This document shows, one piece after another, positions 31,956 to 38,665 of a DNA stretch of 42,831 nt. The position numbers and the translations under genes are program-made. Origin of the DNA: a virus; IMG/VR virus record IMGVR_UViG_3300044630_003553, positions 1 to 42,831 of that record. One strand, given 5' to 3'. Numbering within the stretch: the first letter of the stretch is position 1; each line of letters opens with the position of its first letter. The notes beneath the pieces are model-generated. The model worked only from the letters and a program-made list of their open reading frames with translations. It made no database searches and had not been told where the DNA came from.

Positions 31956-32312
31956 ATGTACGTAAAACCAAAAGAACTCTACGAGGAAATCTGCATATCA
32001 TTAAAGCAGCAACAACTAACTAAAAGGGCACAAGAGATGCTAATTCTTATAGCCCATCGAGCAAATACGAGATTATCGTATGAAAATCCGATGGACCGAG
32101 AAGACTGTATCGCTTTTGCTCTTTTGGACCTATTCAAATACTGGGATCGATTCAAACCAGAAAAAACCACTAATGCATTCTCTTTTTATACTCAAATTGC
32201 AAAAAATGGTTATGCTAAAGGTTGGAATAAATTACATCCAGGAAAATACAAGGGTACAATATCTTTAAGCGGAAAAGGTTCTGCTGATTCTGAAGGTATC
32301 TACTCGATATAA
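31956..32312 (+). CDS. 55: late sigma factor gp55 (short form)
   Basis: gp55 directs host RNA polymerase to TATAAATA late promoters. The core region-2-like segment matches T4 gp55: DREDCIAFALLDLFKYWDRF, then KPEKTTNAFSFYTQIAKNGY, against T4 [20 protein letters not shown] and NPHAYITQACFNAF. The N-terminal KELYEEICISLK parallels T4 KELLQAIIDWK. It has only 118 residues (T4, 185). The C-terminal segment, including the clamp-binding SLDFLYEANDW of T4, is missing, and the protein ends GIYSI. This would change how it contacts gp45. Confidence 0.82.
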   Translation: MYVKPKELYEEICISLKQQQLTKRAQEMLILIAHRANTRLSYENPMDREDCIAFALLDLFKYWDRFKPEKTTNAFSFYTQIAKNGYAKGWNKLHPGKYKGTISLSGKGSADSEGIYSI

Positions 32313-32318
32313 TTCACT

Positions 32319-32786
32319 ATGAGAAATCTGCCTACATACGAACAATTCAATGAAAATTACTTGCCGTATTTTGGATCCAAGCAAGCATTGGATGATTCTA
32401 GAAAACCTCTTCTAAGCGAGAAGATGTCAGACTTTCATAGAATTTATTCAATGACACCTACATGGTGGACCGCTTGGAGAAAAGAAAATGCTGACAAATA
32501 TGAATATAAACAAGATGCTTTCTCTAAAACTTATGAAGTTTCTAAAGATGGCAATGTTTTATTCATTTTTGATTATGGTAGAAACAAGATTTTTACCAAC
32601 GAAACTCCTGATATGTTTACAATAAAACAGGACGTTTCTCCTGAAGAACTCGAAAAAATAAAAGATGTTGACGTTGAAGATCCATCTGGCAAAGCCGAAG
32701 ACTCTAAAAACGACGCTAAGAAAGGCGAAGAGAAAGAAGCTGAAGGTGAAGCAGAAGATGATAACGAAGACGAATTCAAAATCTAA
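32319..32786 (+). CDS. CTS-tagged protein with acidic tail
   Basis: The tag MRNLPTYEQFNENYLPYF predicts cleavage after FNE at residue 12. A small domain follows, rich in aromatics (MTPTWWTAWRKENADKYEYK, then LFIFDYGRNKIFT). The last 40 residues are Glu/Asp/Lys-rich (GEEKEAEGEAEDDNEDEF). Acidic internal peptides are common in T4-type proheads. The family is unknown. It shares one base with the next tagged gene (TAATG). Confidence 0.72.
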   Translation: MRNLPTYEQFNENYLPYFGSKQALDDSRKPLLSEKMSDFHRIYSMTPTWWTAWRKENADKYEYKQDAFSKTYEVSKDGNVLFIFDYGRNKIFTNETPDMFTIKQDVSPEELEKIKDVDVEDPSGKAEDSKNDAKKGEEKEAEGEAEDDNEDEFKI

Positions 32787-33949
32787 TGAAAAACTTACTC
32801 ACATACGAAGATTTTATGTTGGTTGAGAGTAGGAGAGTTCTAAATGAATCCCTATCGATCAATCACCGAAAAACCATATTTGAAGCGTTTTGTAAATCAC
32901 CGTTTCTTACCATTGAGGAAAAATTACTTGCTGAAGCGGTAATTGAAACCGAACAGTGGAATGAAGTATTTGAAGGTGTTCTAAATGAAGAATCAATCGC
33001 TGCCAAATTAAAAGCAAAAGCCCAAGCTGCAATGCAGGTTGTGAAAGACAAAGGTAAAAAATACCTTTCTGATACCCAAGAAGTTATTCTCAAAATGGGA
33101 GGAACTATAAAAGGTGTAATCTCAAAAATTATGGGAGTTGTTAAAGCTTTCATGGCTAAGGCTTGGGAATGGATAAAATCTCAAGTTGAATCAGGTTATG
33201 CTAAATCGAAAGAGAAAATCGTTTCAGCTGCTGCTGGAAAATTCAAAGGTAAGGCTGGTGTTGCTAAAGATGAGATTAAAAATCTTGGTTCTATGGCAAA
33301 TGCAACTGCCAAATGGTGCTTAGGTATTAGTGGTGAAATGGAAGGTGGAATGACTCAAGCAGCAGAAGTTAAAGAGTCATATATACTTGCTATTGAAAAT
33401 GCACTTTATTTTAGTGCTTCTGAATTGATAGTTGAAAGCGAAGAATTTGTTAATTATTTAAGAGAAAGCGAAGGTCATGATAGTGGACCTAAAATTCCAT
33501 TTTTGTCTGCGTTATCTCATAAACTAGCAAACTTTCAACCATTCAAAGCTTTACATGATATTGAACATAAAGCTGGAGATGCTGCCAATAAAGGTTTAAG
33601 CGGTGTATCTTCAGTACTTACAAAAGTTGCTGGTGCTCCAGGCCCTTTTGAGTTTACTATAGTTGGTGCTATATTTGCACTAGTTACAGGTTATGCTATT
33701 AAACATGGAGTAACTCATTTGATTAAAGAAATGGGAGTTTCCGCATTTGGAGCAGTTGTTATGGCTGCTTTACCAGGTATTGGTGTTGTACTTTTATGTA
33801 TGAAATATGCAGCAAAAGGAATTTGGGTAGTTGGTATATGCGAAACCGCTTTATCTATCGCTCTTAAAGGTGATGACGAACACCACGAAGAAGATCATGA
33901 TGAAGAAAAACACGACAAAGAAAACAAAAAACAATCCGAAGAGGAATGA
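32786..33949 (+). CDS. CTS-tagged protein with hydrophobic membrane-like domain
   Basis: The tag MKNLLTYEDFMLVESRRVLN predicts cleavage after LVE at residue 14, and LNE at 21 is another candidate. Residues 1-90 hold several [LIV]-x-E sites. An amphipathic Ala/Lys-rich stretch (residues 85-170) follows. A strongly hydrophobic region at about 285-355 (FTIVGAIFALVTGYAIKHGV; SAFGAVVMAALPGIGVVLLC) could form two to three membrane helices. The tail is His/Glu/Lys-rich. A packaged protein with membrane segments could act on the host envelope during DNA entry, which is inference. It overlaps the next gene in ATGA. Confidence 0.75.
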   Translation: MKNLLTYEDFMLVESRRVLNESLSINHRKTIFEAFCKSPFLTIEEKLLAEAVIETEQWNEVFEGVLNEESIAAKLKAKAQAAMQVVKDKGKKYLSDTQEVILKMGGTIKGVISKIMGVVKAFMAKAWEWIKSQVESGYAKSKEKIVSAAAGKFKGKAGVAKDEIKNLGSMANATAKWCLGISGEMEGGMTQAAEVKESYILAIENALYFSASELIVESEEFVNYLRESEGHDSGPKIPFLSALSHKLANFQPFKALHDIEHKAGDAANKGLSGVSSVLTKVAGAPGPFEFTIVGAIFALVTGYAIKHGVTHLIKEMGVSAFGAVVMAALPGIGVVLLCMKYAAKGIWVVGICETALSIALKGDDEHHEEDHDEEKHDKENKKQSEEE

Positions 33950-34776
33950 AAAATCTAATTTCATACGAACAATTCCTGGTTGAATCTACTCCAACATATT
34001 CATTTGATGGATGTCCACTTAATGTTGGTGATTTCGTTACATCAATGGACGGATATTCTGGTGTGATTATTTCAAAAGAAATAGTTAACGGAAAAATTCA
34101 ATTCAGAGATAATAAAGGAATCTTACATATTTGCGAATCAAATGAAGTTTTGGTAGATGATATGATTAATGAAGACCTTCAATGGTGGGAAGTAACAAAA
34201 GGTATTCTTGCTGCTGATGCAATTAAAGTTGGTGCTGCACTTGCCGGTGGAGGTTTAGTTTTAGCTGCTCATCTTTTTGCTAATTGGAGATCTAAAATTG
34301 CTTCTAAAATTCAAGACATCAAAGACAAAGCTAAATATGCTGAGTTAAGAGATAAAGCTAGTAAGATAGCTGACAAATTTAATTCAGATACGGAGCTTAA
34401 TTCTATGTTAGCGGATCTTCAAAAATATCCATACCAAGACACTACTTTTGGTGTTAACGGTAGAAAATTGGAAAAAGCTAAAGCCAACAATAAAGAGAGA
34501 AACCGACTAATGCGAGAAATATCTAAACATGTTAAGTCGAAGTTATCTCCAGAAGAAACTGCATATTTCACCGAAATCAATAAAATTCTAAGAGACAAAC
34601 CATTGACCACTAATGCTGGTCAAAAGGTTGAGGAAGATGTAACTACTGACCCTAATCGAATGGTTGGTACAGGCACATATTCTCCTGTAAGTTCTGATCC
34701 AAACCCTAATGTTACTGGATATTCAAATTCAACCGACTCTGCTTCTGGCGGTAGTCATCCGGTGTACATTAGCTAA
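33946..34776 (+). CDS. CTS-tagged SH3-like protein with one hydrophobic segment
   Basis: The tag MKNLISYEQFLVESTPTYS predicts cleavage after LVE at residue 13. Residues 24-70 (LNVGDFVTSMDGYSGVIISK, then GKIQFRDNKGILHI) look like a KOW/SH3 barrel. A Gly/Ala-rich hydrophobic segment at about 92-113 (AIKVGAALAGGGLVLAAHLF) may be a membrane helix. It is followed by a long charged coiled coil, and then a Ser/Asn-rich tail. It is translationally coupled to the preceding membrane-like tagged gene, suggesting joint action. The function is unknown. Confidence 0.73.
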   Translation: MKNLISYEQFLVESTPTYSFDGCPLNVGDFVTSMDGYSGVIISKEIVNGKIQFRDNKGILHICESNEVLVDDMINEDLQWWEVTKGILAADAIKVGAALAGGGLVLAAHLFANWRSKIASKIQDIKDKAKYAELRDKASKIADKFNSDTELNSMLADLQKYPYQDTTFGVNGRKLEKAKANNKERNRLMREISKHVKSKLSPEETAYFTEINKILRDKPLTTNAGQKVEEDVTTDPNRMVGTGTYSPVSSDPNPNVTGYSNSTDSASGGSHPVYIS

Positions 34777-34790
34777 GATAAATATAAAAA
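34777..34790 (+). promoter_or_regulatory. late-promoter-like GATAAATATAAAAA
   Basis: GATAAATA is one base from the T4 late consensus. The same 14-base element, GATAAATATAAAAA, occurs at 35351, and both lie 27 bases before tagged genes. Confidence 0.5.
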
Positions 34791-34803
34791 AGCAAATCCT
34801 TAA

Positions 34804-35352
34804 GTGAAAAACATACCATCGTTTGAAGAGTTCTTAGGTGAATCATTTTTGAATGAGGCTTTTGCAGGACCTGCGAAAGCAAACATAAAGAAGATTGGTG
34901 ATATTACTCGTAAGTTTATCGAAAAAGATCTACCAAATCTTTTATCAAAATACAATTGCACTTTAGAACAAAGCCCAGTGGATAAGCAATGTTATATCAT
35001 TAACCATCCGATGCAACAATCTTTATTTGATATACATTTGGATAAGATGAATAAAAATCGATTTGCTATAGTGTTAATGTACGGTTATATAAATGTTTTT
35101 ATGGGACCTGAAAAGCATTCTAGTAAATTACCTTTCTCTATTGGAAATGGGATTGAGTTTAAGAAGTATTGTACCGCATTGGTATCTGATGCATTGAGTA
35201 TGTGGCAATTTCTCGAAGGTGATGAACGAGGTAATGCTCAACTTTCTAATCCAGATATAGCCTCTCAATATCAAGAAATGGCTAATAATTGGCTTGAAGG
35301 TATTGAAAAGAATCTTGACTATTATGTTAAACATAACATAATCAAAAATTGA
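34804..35352 (+). CDS. CTS-tagged hypothetical protein, GTG start
   Basis: Starts with GTG; the tag MKNIPSFEEFLGESFLNEAF aligns perfectly, which fixes this start. Cleavage after LGE (residue 13) or LNE (18) is predicted. The mature part is a mixed alpha/beta domain (PVDKQCYIINHPMQQSLFDI, then NRFAIVLMYGYINVFMGPEK) with a helical C-terminal end. I recognise no family. Confidence 0.72.
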   Translation: MKNIPSFEEFLGESFLNEAFAGPAKANIKKIGDITRKFIEKDLPNLLSKYNCTLEQSPVDKQCYIINHPMQQSLFDIHLDKMNKNRFAIVLMYGYINVFMGPEKHSSKLPFSIGNGIEFKKYCTALVSDALSMWQFLEGDERGNAQLSNPDIASQYQEMANNWLEGIEKNLDYYVKHNIIKN

Positions 35353-35365
35353 TAAATATAAAAAA
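35351..35365 (+). promoter_or_regulatory. late-promoter-like GATAAATATAAAAAA
   Basis: It repeats the element at 34777 and overlaps the end of the preceding gene, 27 bases from the start at its 5' end. Confidence 0.5.
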
Positions 35366-35377
35366 CAAACAAATAGA

Positions 35378-35701
35378 ATGAAAAACTTATTATCATTTGA
35401 TGAGTTCGTAAATGAACACTACAAAATCGTTGAAGCTACTGATGCTGATGGATTTGATCCATCTAAAACTTCAGATACTGATCCAGTTGGAGGAGCTCTT
35501 AAATCTGCTTCTGAATTGCTAGCTGGTAAAGAATATGTTCTTACTGTAGGTACTGAAAAGCACACTGATATGATTTATCAAGGTGTTACCGACGGAGTTC
35601 ATATCTTCAATGGTGAAGACAAAGCACACGACGTAACTTTTACTGACGAAGAAATCACTGATTTGATCGGTAAAGGTGGAGTTGCACAGGTTCAGGAATA
35701 A
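35378..35701 (+). CDS. CTS-tagged protein with a YQGY module
   Basis: The tag MKNLLSFDEFVNEHYKIVEA predicts a cut after VNE at residue 13, or IVE at 19. Residues 40-105 are a paralogue of the module in the 11191-11520 protein: ALKSASELLAGKEYVLTV, IYQGVTDGVHIFNGED and a final acidic helix TDEEITDLIGKGG. The two tagged proteins are therefore related along their whole length, although they lie 24 kb apart. The role is unknown. Confidence 0.75.
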   Translation: MKNLLSFDEFVNEHYKIVEATDADGFDPSKTSDTDPVGGALKSASELLAGKEYVLTVGTEKHTDMIYQGVTDGVHIFNGEDKAHDVTFTDEEITDLIGKGGVAQVQE

Positions 35702-35717
35702 TTACTAATTGTTATGT

Positions 35718-36197
35718 ATGCACTCAATAAAGAACAACAAACCGAGTAAAAAGTCTGGATTCATCCAAGGCTATTTTCCGATTAATGAGTGCAAGAAGTA
35801 TCAAGGTAAAGGTCCAATAATCTATCGTTCCTCTTGGGAACGCAAATTTTGTTTATACTGCGAAAGGAATCCGGAGATCGAATCATGGTCTTCGGAATCT
35901 TTTTCGATTCGGTATTTCAGTCCCATAGACAACAAATATCACAATTACTTCCCGGACTATGTTGTCCGACTAAGGAATGGTACTGTATTCATAGTCGAAG
36001 TAAAACCAAAGGCTCAACTCCAAAAACCAGAGCCACCCAAGCGTAAAACCCCTAAATCTGTTAAATCATTTCAGTGGCTCTATGAAACATGGGTAACAAA
36101 CATGTGTAAGAAGGCTGCTGCTGAGGAATTTGCTAAAGCCAAAGGTTGGAGTTATCTTCTTGTCACTGAAGATTTTTTCAAAGTTAGAACCGTATAA
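35718..36197 (+). CDS. 4: head completion protein gp4
   Basis: T4 gp4 (also called gp50/65) finishes filled heads before tails attach. The match is clear: KYQGKGPIIYRSSWERKFCL, then NPEIESWSSESFSIRYFSP, against T4 KYRGDPKKITYRSNWEKFFF and NPEIIAWGSETAVIPYF. A nuclease-like E-...-D-...-E-x-K set is visible (SSWERKF, YFPDYVV, FIVEVKPK). Length is about 159 residues (T4, 150). I used ATG 35718 (MHSIKNNK), not the upstream TTG. It overlaps the next gene in TAATG. Confidence 0.88.
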   Translation: MHSIKNNKPSKKSGFIQGYFPINECKKYQGKGPIIYRSSWERKFCLYCERNPEIESWSSESFSIRYFSPIDNKYHNYFPDYVVRLRNGTVFIVEVKPKAQLQKPEPPKRKTPKSVKSFQWLYETWVTNMCKKAAAEEFAKAKGWSYLLVTEDFFKVRTV

Positions 36198-36940
36198 TGA
36201 GATCGCTACTTGACTTTCTATCCGAAGTAATTGAACTTCTCAATTTACAAATAATACGAGGCGTTGGAAATAAGGAAGAAACCGCCGATGCCAAAGATGC
36301 ATATCAATGGTTGATGGACGAAACCAAAACTGGAAAGAGTAAGAGAGCTGAAGTTAGTAAAGAACCAGACCTTAAATCTGGAAAAATTTATGTATTCAAA
36401 TATGAAGCCAAGTACAAAAACGAACTTGACTATTGGGATAAACATCCAATCGTTTTAGTACTCGGAAATATGCAAGGCCCTAGTGGAAAATATGTTGTAG
36501 GTGTTAATCTATCATGGTACCCACCAGAAGCTCGAAAATTTATGGTTGATAAAATCAGAAAAGCTTACAAACCTGCATACGAAGCTGCTATTAAAAGAAA
36601 GCCAATGCAAGCGGTAGACCAACCACCAGTTCAATTGGATCTATATGCTCTTAAAACTTTTTTGGATGATTTTGGATTCTCATTTGCAATAAGATCGTAT
36701 CTTCCATCAAATATCAGAGTCCCTAAGATTTGTATTTGTTATGAAGACTGGGATAAAGCGGTTAAACTAGATACACCTAGAGTATTCCCTGAAATCCAGA
36801 TAAACACTCCAGGTTACAATCTAAAAGGGATATATGAACAATTTAAGGACTATATTAAGTGGTCCAGAAATAATAAAGGTGAACTGAAGAAGAGACGAGA
36901 TGAAGCAAAAAAACAGAATCGTTACAAGTTCATAAAATAA
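36197..36940 (+). CDS. conserved T4-type structural or head-completion protein
   Basis: 247 residues. The recognisable core is KSGKIYVFKYEAKYKNELDY, WDKHPIVLVLGNMQGP and YVVGVNLSWYPPEARKFMVD. It resembles a protein common in T4-like phages near head genes (consensus Y-x-x-K-x-x-x-x-L-x-Y-[WY]-D-x-x-P-x-V, then G-x-N-[FL]-x-x-x-P). I cannot assign a gene number with confidence. The C terminus is basic (KKRRDEAKKQNRYKFIK), suggesting DNA contact. The N terminus MRSLLDFLSEVIE is weakly tag-like. It lies between gp4 and the portal gene. Confidence 0.65.
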   Translation: MRSLLDFLSEVIELLNLQIIRGVGNKEETADAKDAYQWLMDETKTGKSKRAEVSKEPDLKSGKIYVFKYEAKYKNELDYWDKHPIVLVLGNMQGPSGKYVVGVNLSWYPPEARKFMVDKIRKAYKPAYEAAIKRKPMQAVDQPPVQLDLYALKTFLDDFGFSFAIRSYLPSNIRVPKICICYEDWDKAVKLDTPRVFPEIQINTPGYNLKGIYEQFKDYIKWSRNNKGELKKRRDEAKKQNRYKFIK

Positions 36941-36966
36941 TGAATAAGAGTATCCCTCTTGTACTC

Positions 36967-36980
36967 GAATATATACTATA
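36967..36980 (+). promoter_or_regulatory. late-promoter-like element before portal gene
   Basis: GAATATATACTATA lies 18 bases before the portal start. It resembles GATATATAC at 27364 and the TATATAAT elements before the next two head genes. Confidence 0.4.
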
Positions 36981-36997
36981 ACACAAAATAGAAAAAC

Positions 36998-38611
36998 ATG
37001 GCAGGATTCGTAAATAGAGATGAAACATCTGCTGGAAAACCAACTCCAGCTTCACGAAATCTCGTTAGTAAAGCTTTGAAGTCATTATCATCTTTTGGGA
37101 TGATGTATGACGATATGGTGTTGAAAAACTCCAAAGCTATTGGTATTAACGAAGATCGTTATGGATGGCGTCTCGATCCAAGAAATGTTGCTGGTGGTGA
37201 ATACGATGATTATGCACTTTTTGCTAATCTGTCTATGACGGATATCAATTTACGTAAATCAATTTCCATCTTTGACAAATCATACCCGAAAAAGAGAGAA
37301 GATCTTAGAAAATTCGCTATACAAGACGAAATTGAAGATATCCTCGATACACTATGCGATGAATGCGTAGTTTATGATGACAAAAATTATTATTGCTACC
37401 CTCTAGCATTTGATGATGAAACACTTGAACCTGGAACTCTAGAAGCTATAAAAATCGCACTAGAAACAAACTTCAAGAGAGTATACCAATACTTTGGTTT
37501 CAATAATGACATTGCCGCTTGGTCATATTTCCGTAAGTGGTTAGTTGATGGTTATCTAGCATTTGAAATCATCTACAACAAAGAGCAAACTAGAATCATC
37601 GGATTCAAAGAGCTCGATCCAATTTCTTTAGAACCTGGTCTTGATAAAGAAGGTAAGAAAATTTGGAAACAATTCAAAGGACAACCTAATAAAGAACGTG
37701 TTATATACGATTCTCAAGTTATCTACATATCATATGCCAACGTAAACACGGTCAATCGTGTTTCTTATGTTGAGCGTCTCATCCGTTCATTTAACTTACT
37801 CCGTATCATGGAGCACTCAAGAGTTATTTGGGCAACAGTTAACGCATCTTTCAAAACTAAATTTGTTATTCCAGTTGGTGGTAAATCAAAAACCAGAGCT
37901 AAACAATCGCTCGGCGTTTTGATGCAAAACTATCGTGAGCAAATTGACTTTGACACCGATTCAGGTGAACTTAAAGTTAATGGTAAAGCGATGATGCCAT
38001 TTAACAAAGAGTATTGGTTACCATCAGGTGAAGCCGGCGAACCAACAATCGAAACAATTGGTAATGATGGTCCAGACTTATCTGATACTGATGCTCTTAA
38101 ATACTTCCGTGAGAAGTTGATTAAAGTATCTAAAATCCCTCTTTCTCGTTTTGATATGGAATCACCTCCTTCATGGGAGATGAATGCTGAAGGTATGACT
38201 CGTGATGAAATCAAATTTGGACGTTTTGTTACTCGTCTCCGTTCGGTTTTCCAAGAGATTCTAGTAAAACCACTTTGGATTCAAATGTGTTTGGACTTCC
38301 CTGAATTGAAAGAAGATGACGCTTTCAAAGCTCAAATTGGTATCAAATATCACAGATACAATATCTTCGAAGAAATGAAAGAAATTGAAATTCTACAAAA
38401 ACGACTTGACTTCGTACAATCTATGAAAGACGGTCTAGTAGAACAAGATGCTAATATGAATGAAATTAAATACTTTGCATCGGAATTCTTGATTCAACGA
38501 TTCCTCGGTCTTTCTGCTGAAGACTTACGTCTTAATAAGAAACTTAAACAGGTTGAAGATGAAGAGAAACTTGAGAAAGCTAAGAAAGATGCAGAAGCAA
38601 CTGGAATGTAA
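36998..38611 (+). CDS. 20: portal protein gp20
   Basis: It forms the dodecameric head vertex through which DNA is packaged. It has 537 residues (T4, 524). Characteristic segments are ELDPISLEPG, FVIPVGGKSKTRAKQSLGVL, MMPFNKEYWLPSGEAGEPTI and the conserved DALKYFREKLIKVSKIPLSR followed by MTRDEIKFGRFVTRLRSVFQ. The C-terminal helix is charged (LKQVEDEEKLEKAKKDAEA). The order portal - protease/scaffold - capsid matches T4 20-21-22-23, but no genes equivalent to 67 or 68 separate it from the protease. Confidence 0.93.
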   Translation: MAGFVNRDETSAGKPTPASRNLVSKALKSLSSFGMMYDDMVLKNSKAIGINEDRYGWRLDPRNVAGGEYDDYALFANLSMTDINLRKSISIFDKSYPKKREDLRKFAIQDEIEDILDTLCDECVVYDDKNYYCYPLAFDDETLEPGTLEAIKIALETNFKRVYQYFGFNNDIAAWSYFRKWLVDGYLAFEIIYNKEQTRIIGFKELDPISLEPGLDKEGKKIWKQFKGQPNKERVIYDSQVIYISYANVNTVNRVSYVERLIRSFNLLRIMEHSRVIWATVNASFKTKFVIPVGGKSKTRAKQSLGVLMQNYREQIDFDTDSGELKVNGKAMMPFNKEYWLPSGEAGEPTIETIGNDGPDLSDTDALKYFREKLIKVSKIPLSRFDMESPPSWEMNAEGMTRDEIKFGRFVTRLRSVFQEILVKPLWIQMCLDFPELKEDDAFKAQIGIKYHRYNIFEEMKEIEILQKRLDFVQSMKDGLVEQDANMNEIKYFASEFLIQRFLGLSAEDLRLNKKLKQVEDEEKLEKAKKDAEATGM

Positions 38612-38638
38612 TCAAATATCACAAATCTTTTTGACCTT

Positions 38639-38650
38639 GATATATAATAA
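38639..38650 (+). promoter_or_regulatory. late-promoter-like GATATATAATAA
   Basis: It lies 15 bases before the protease ATG, with the same GATATATAAT core as the element before the capsid gene at 40642. Confidence 0.5.
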
Positions 38651-38665
38651 AAAATAGAAGCCACA

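Noticed and set aside
32573-32779. Ser-rich open frames on the minus strand (also near 28788-29087 and 38494-38898)
   Set aside because: They are antisense shadows of acidic or Lys-rich coding regions; GAA and TCT codons reverse to TTC and AGA. Every supported gene is on the + strand.
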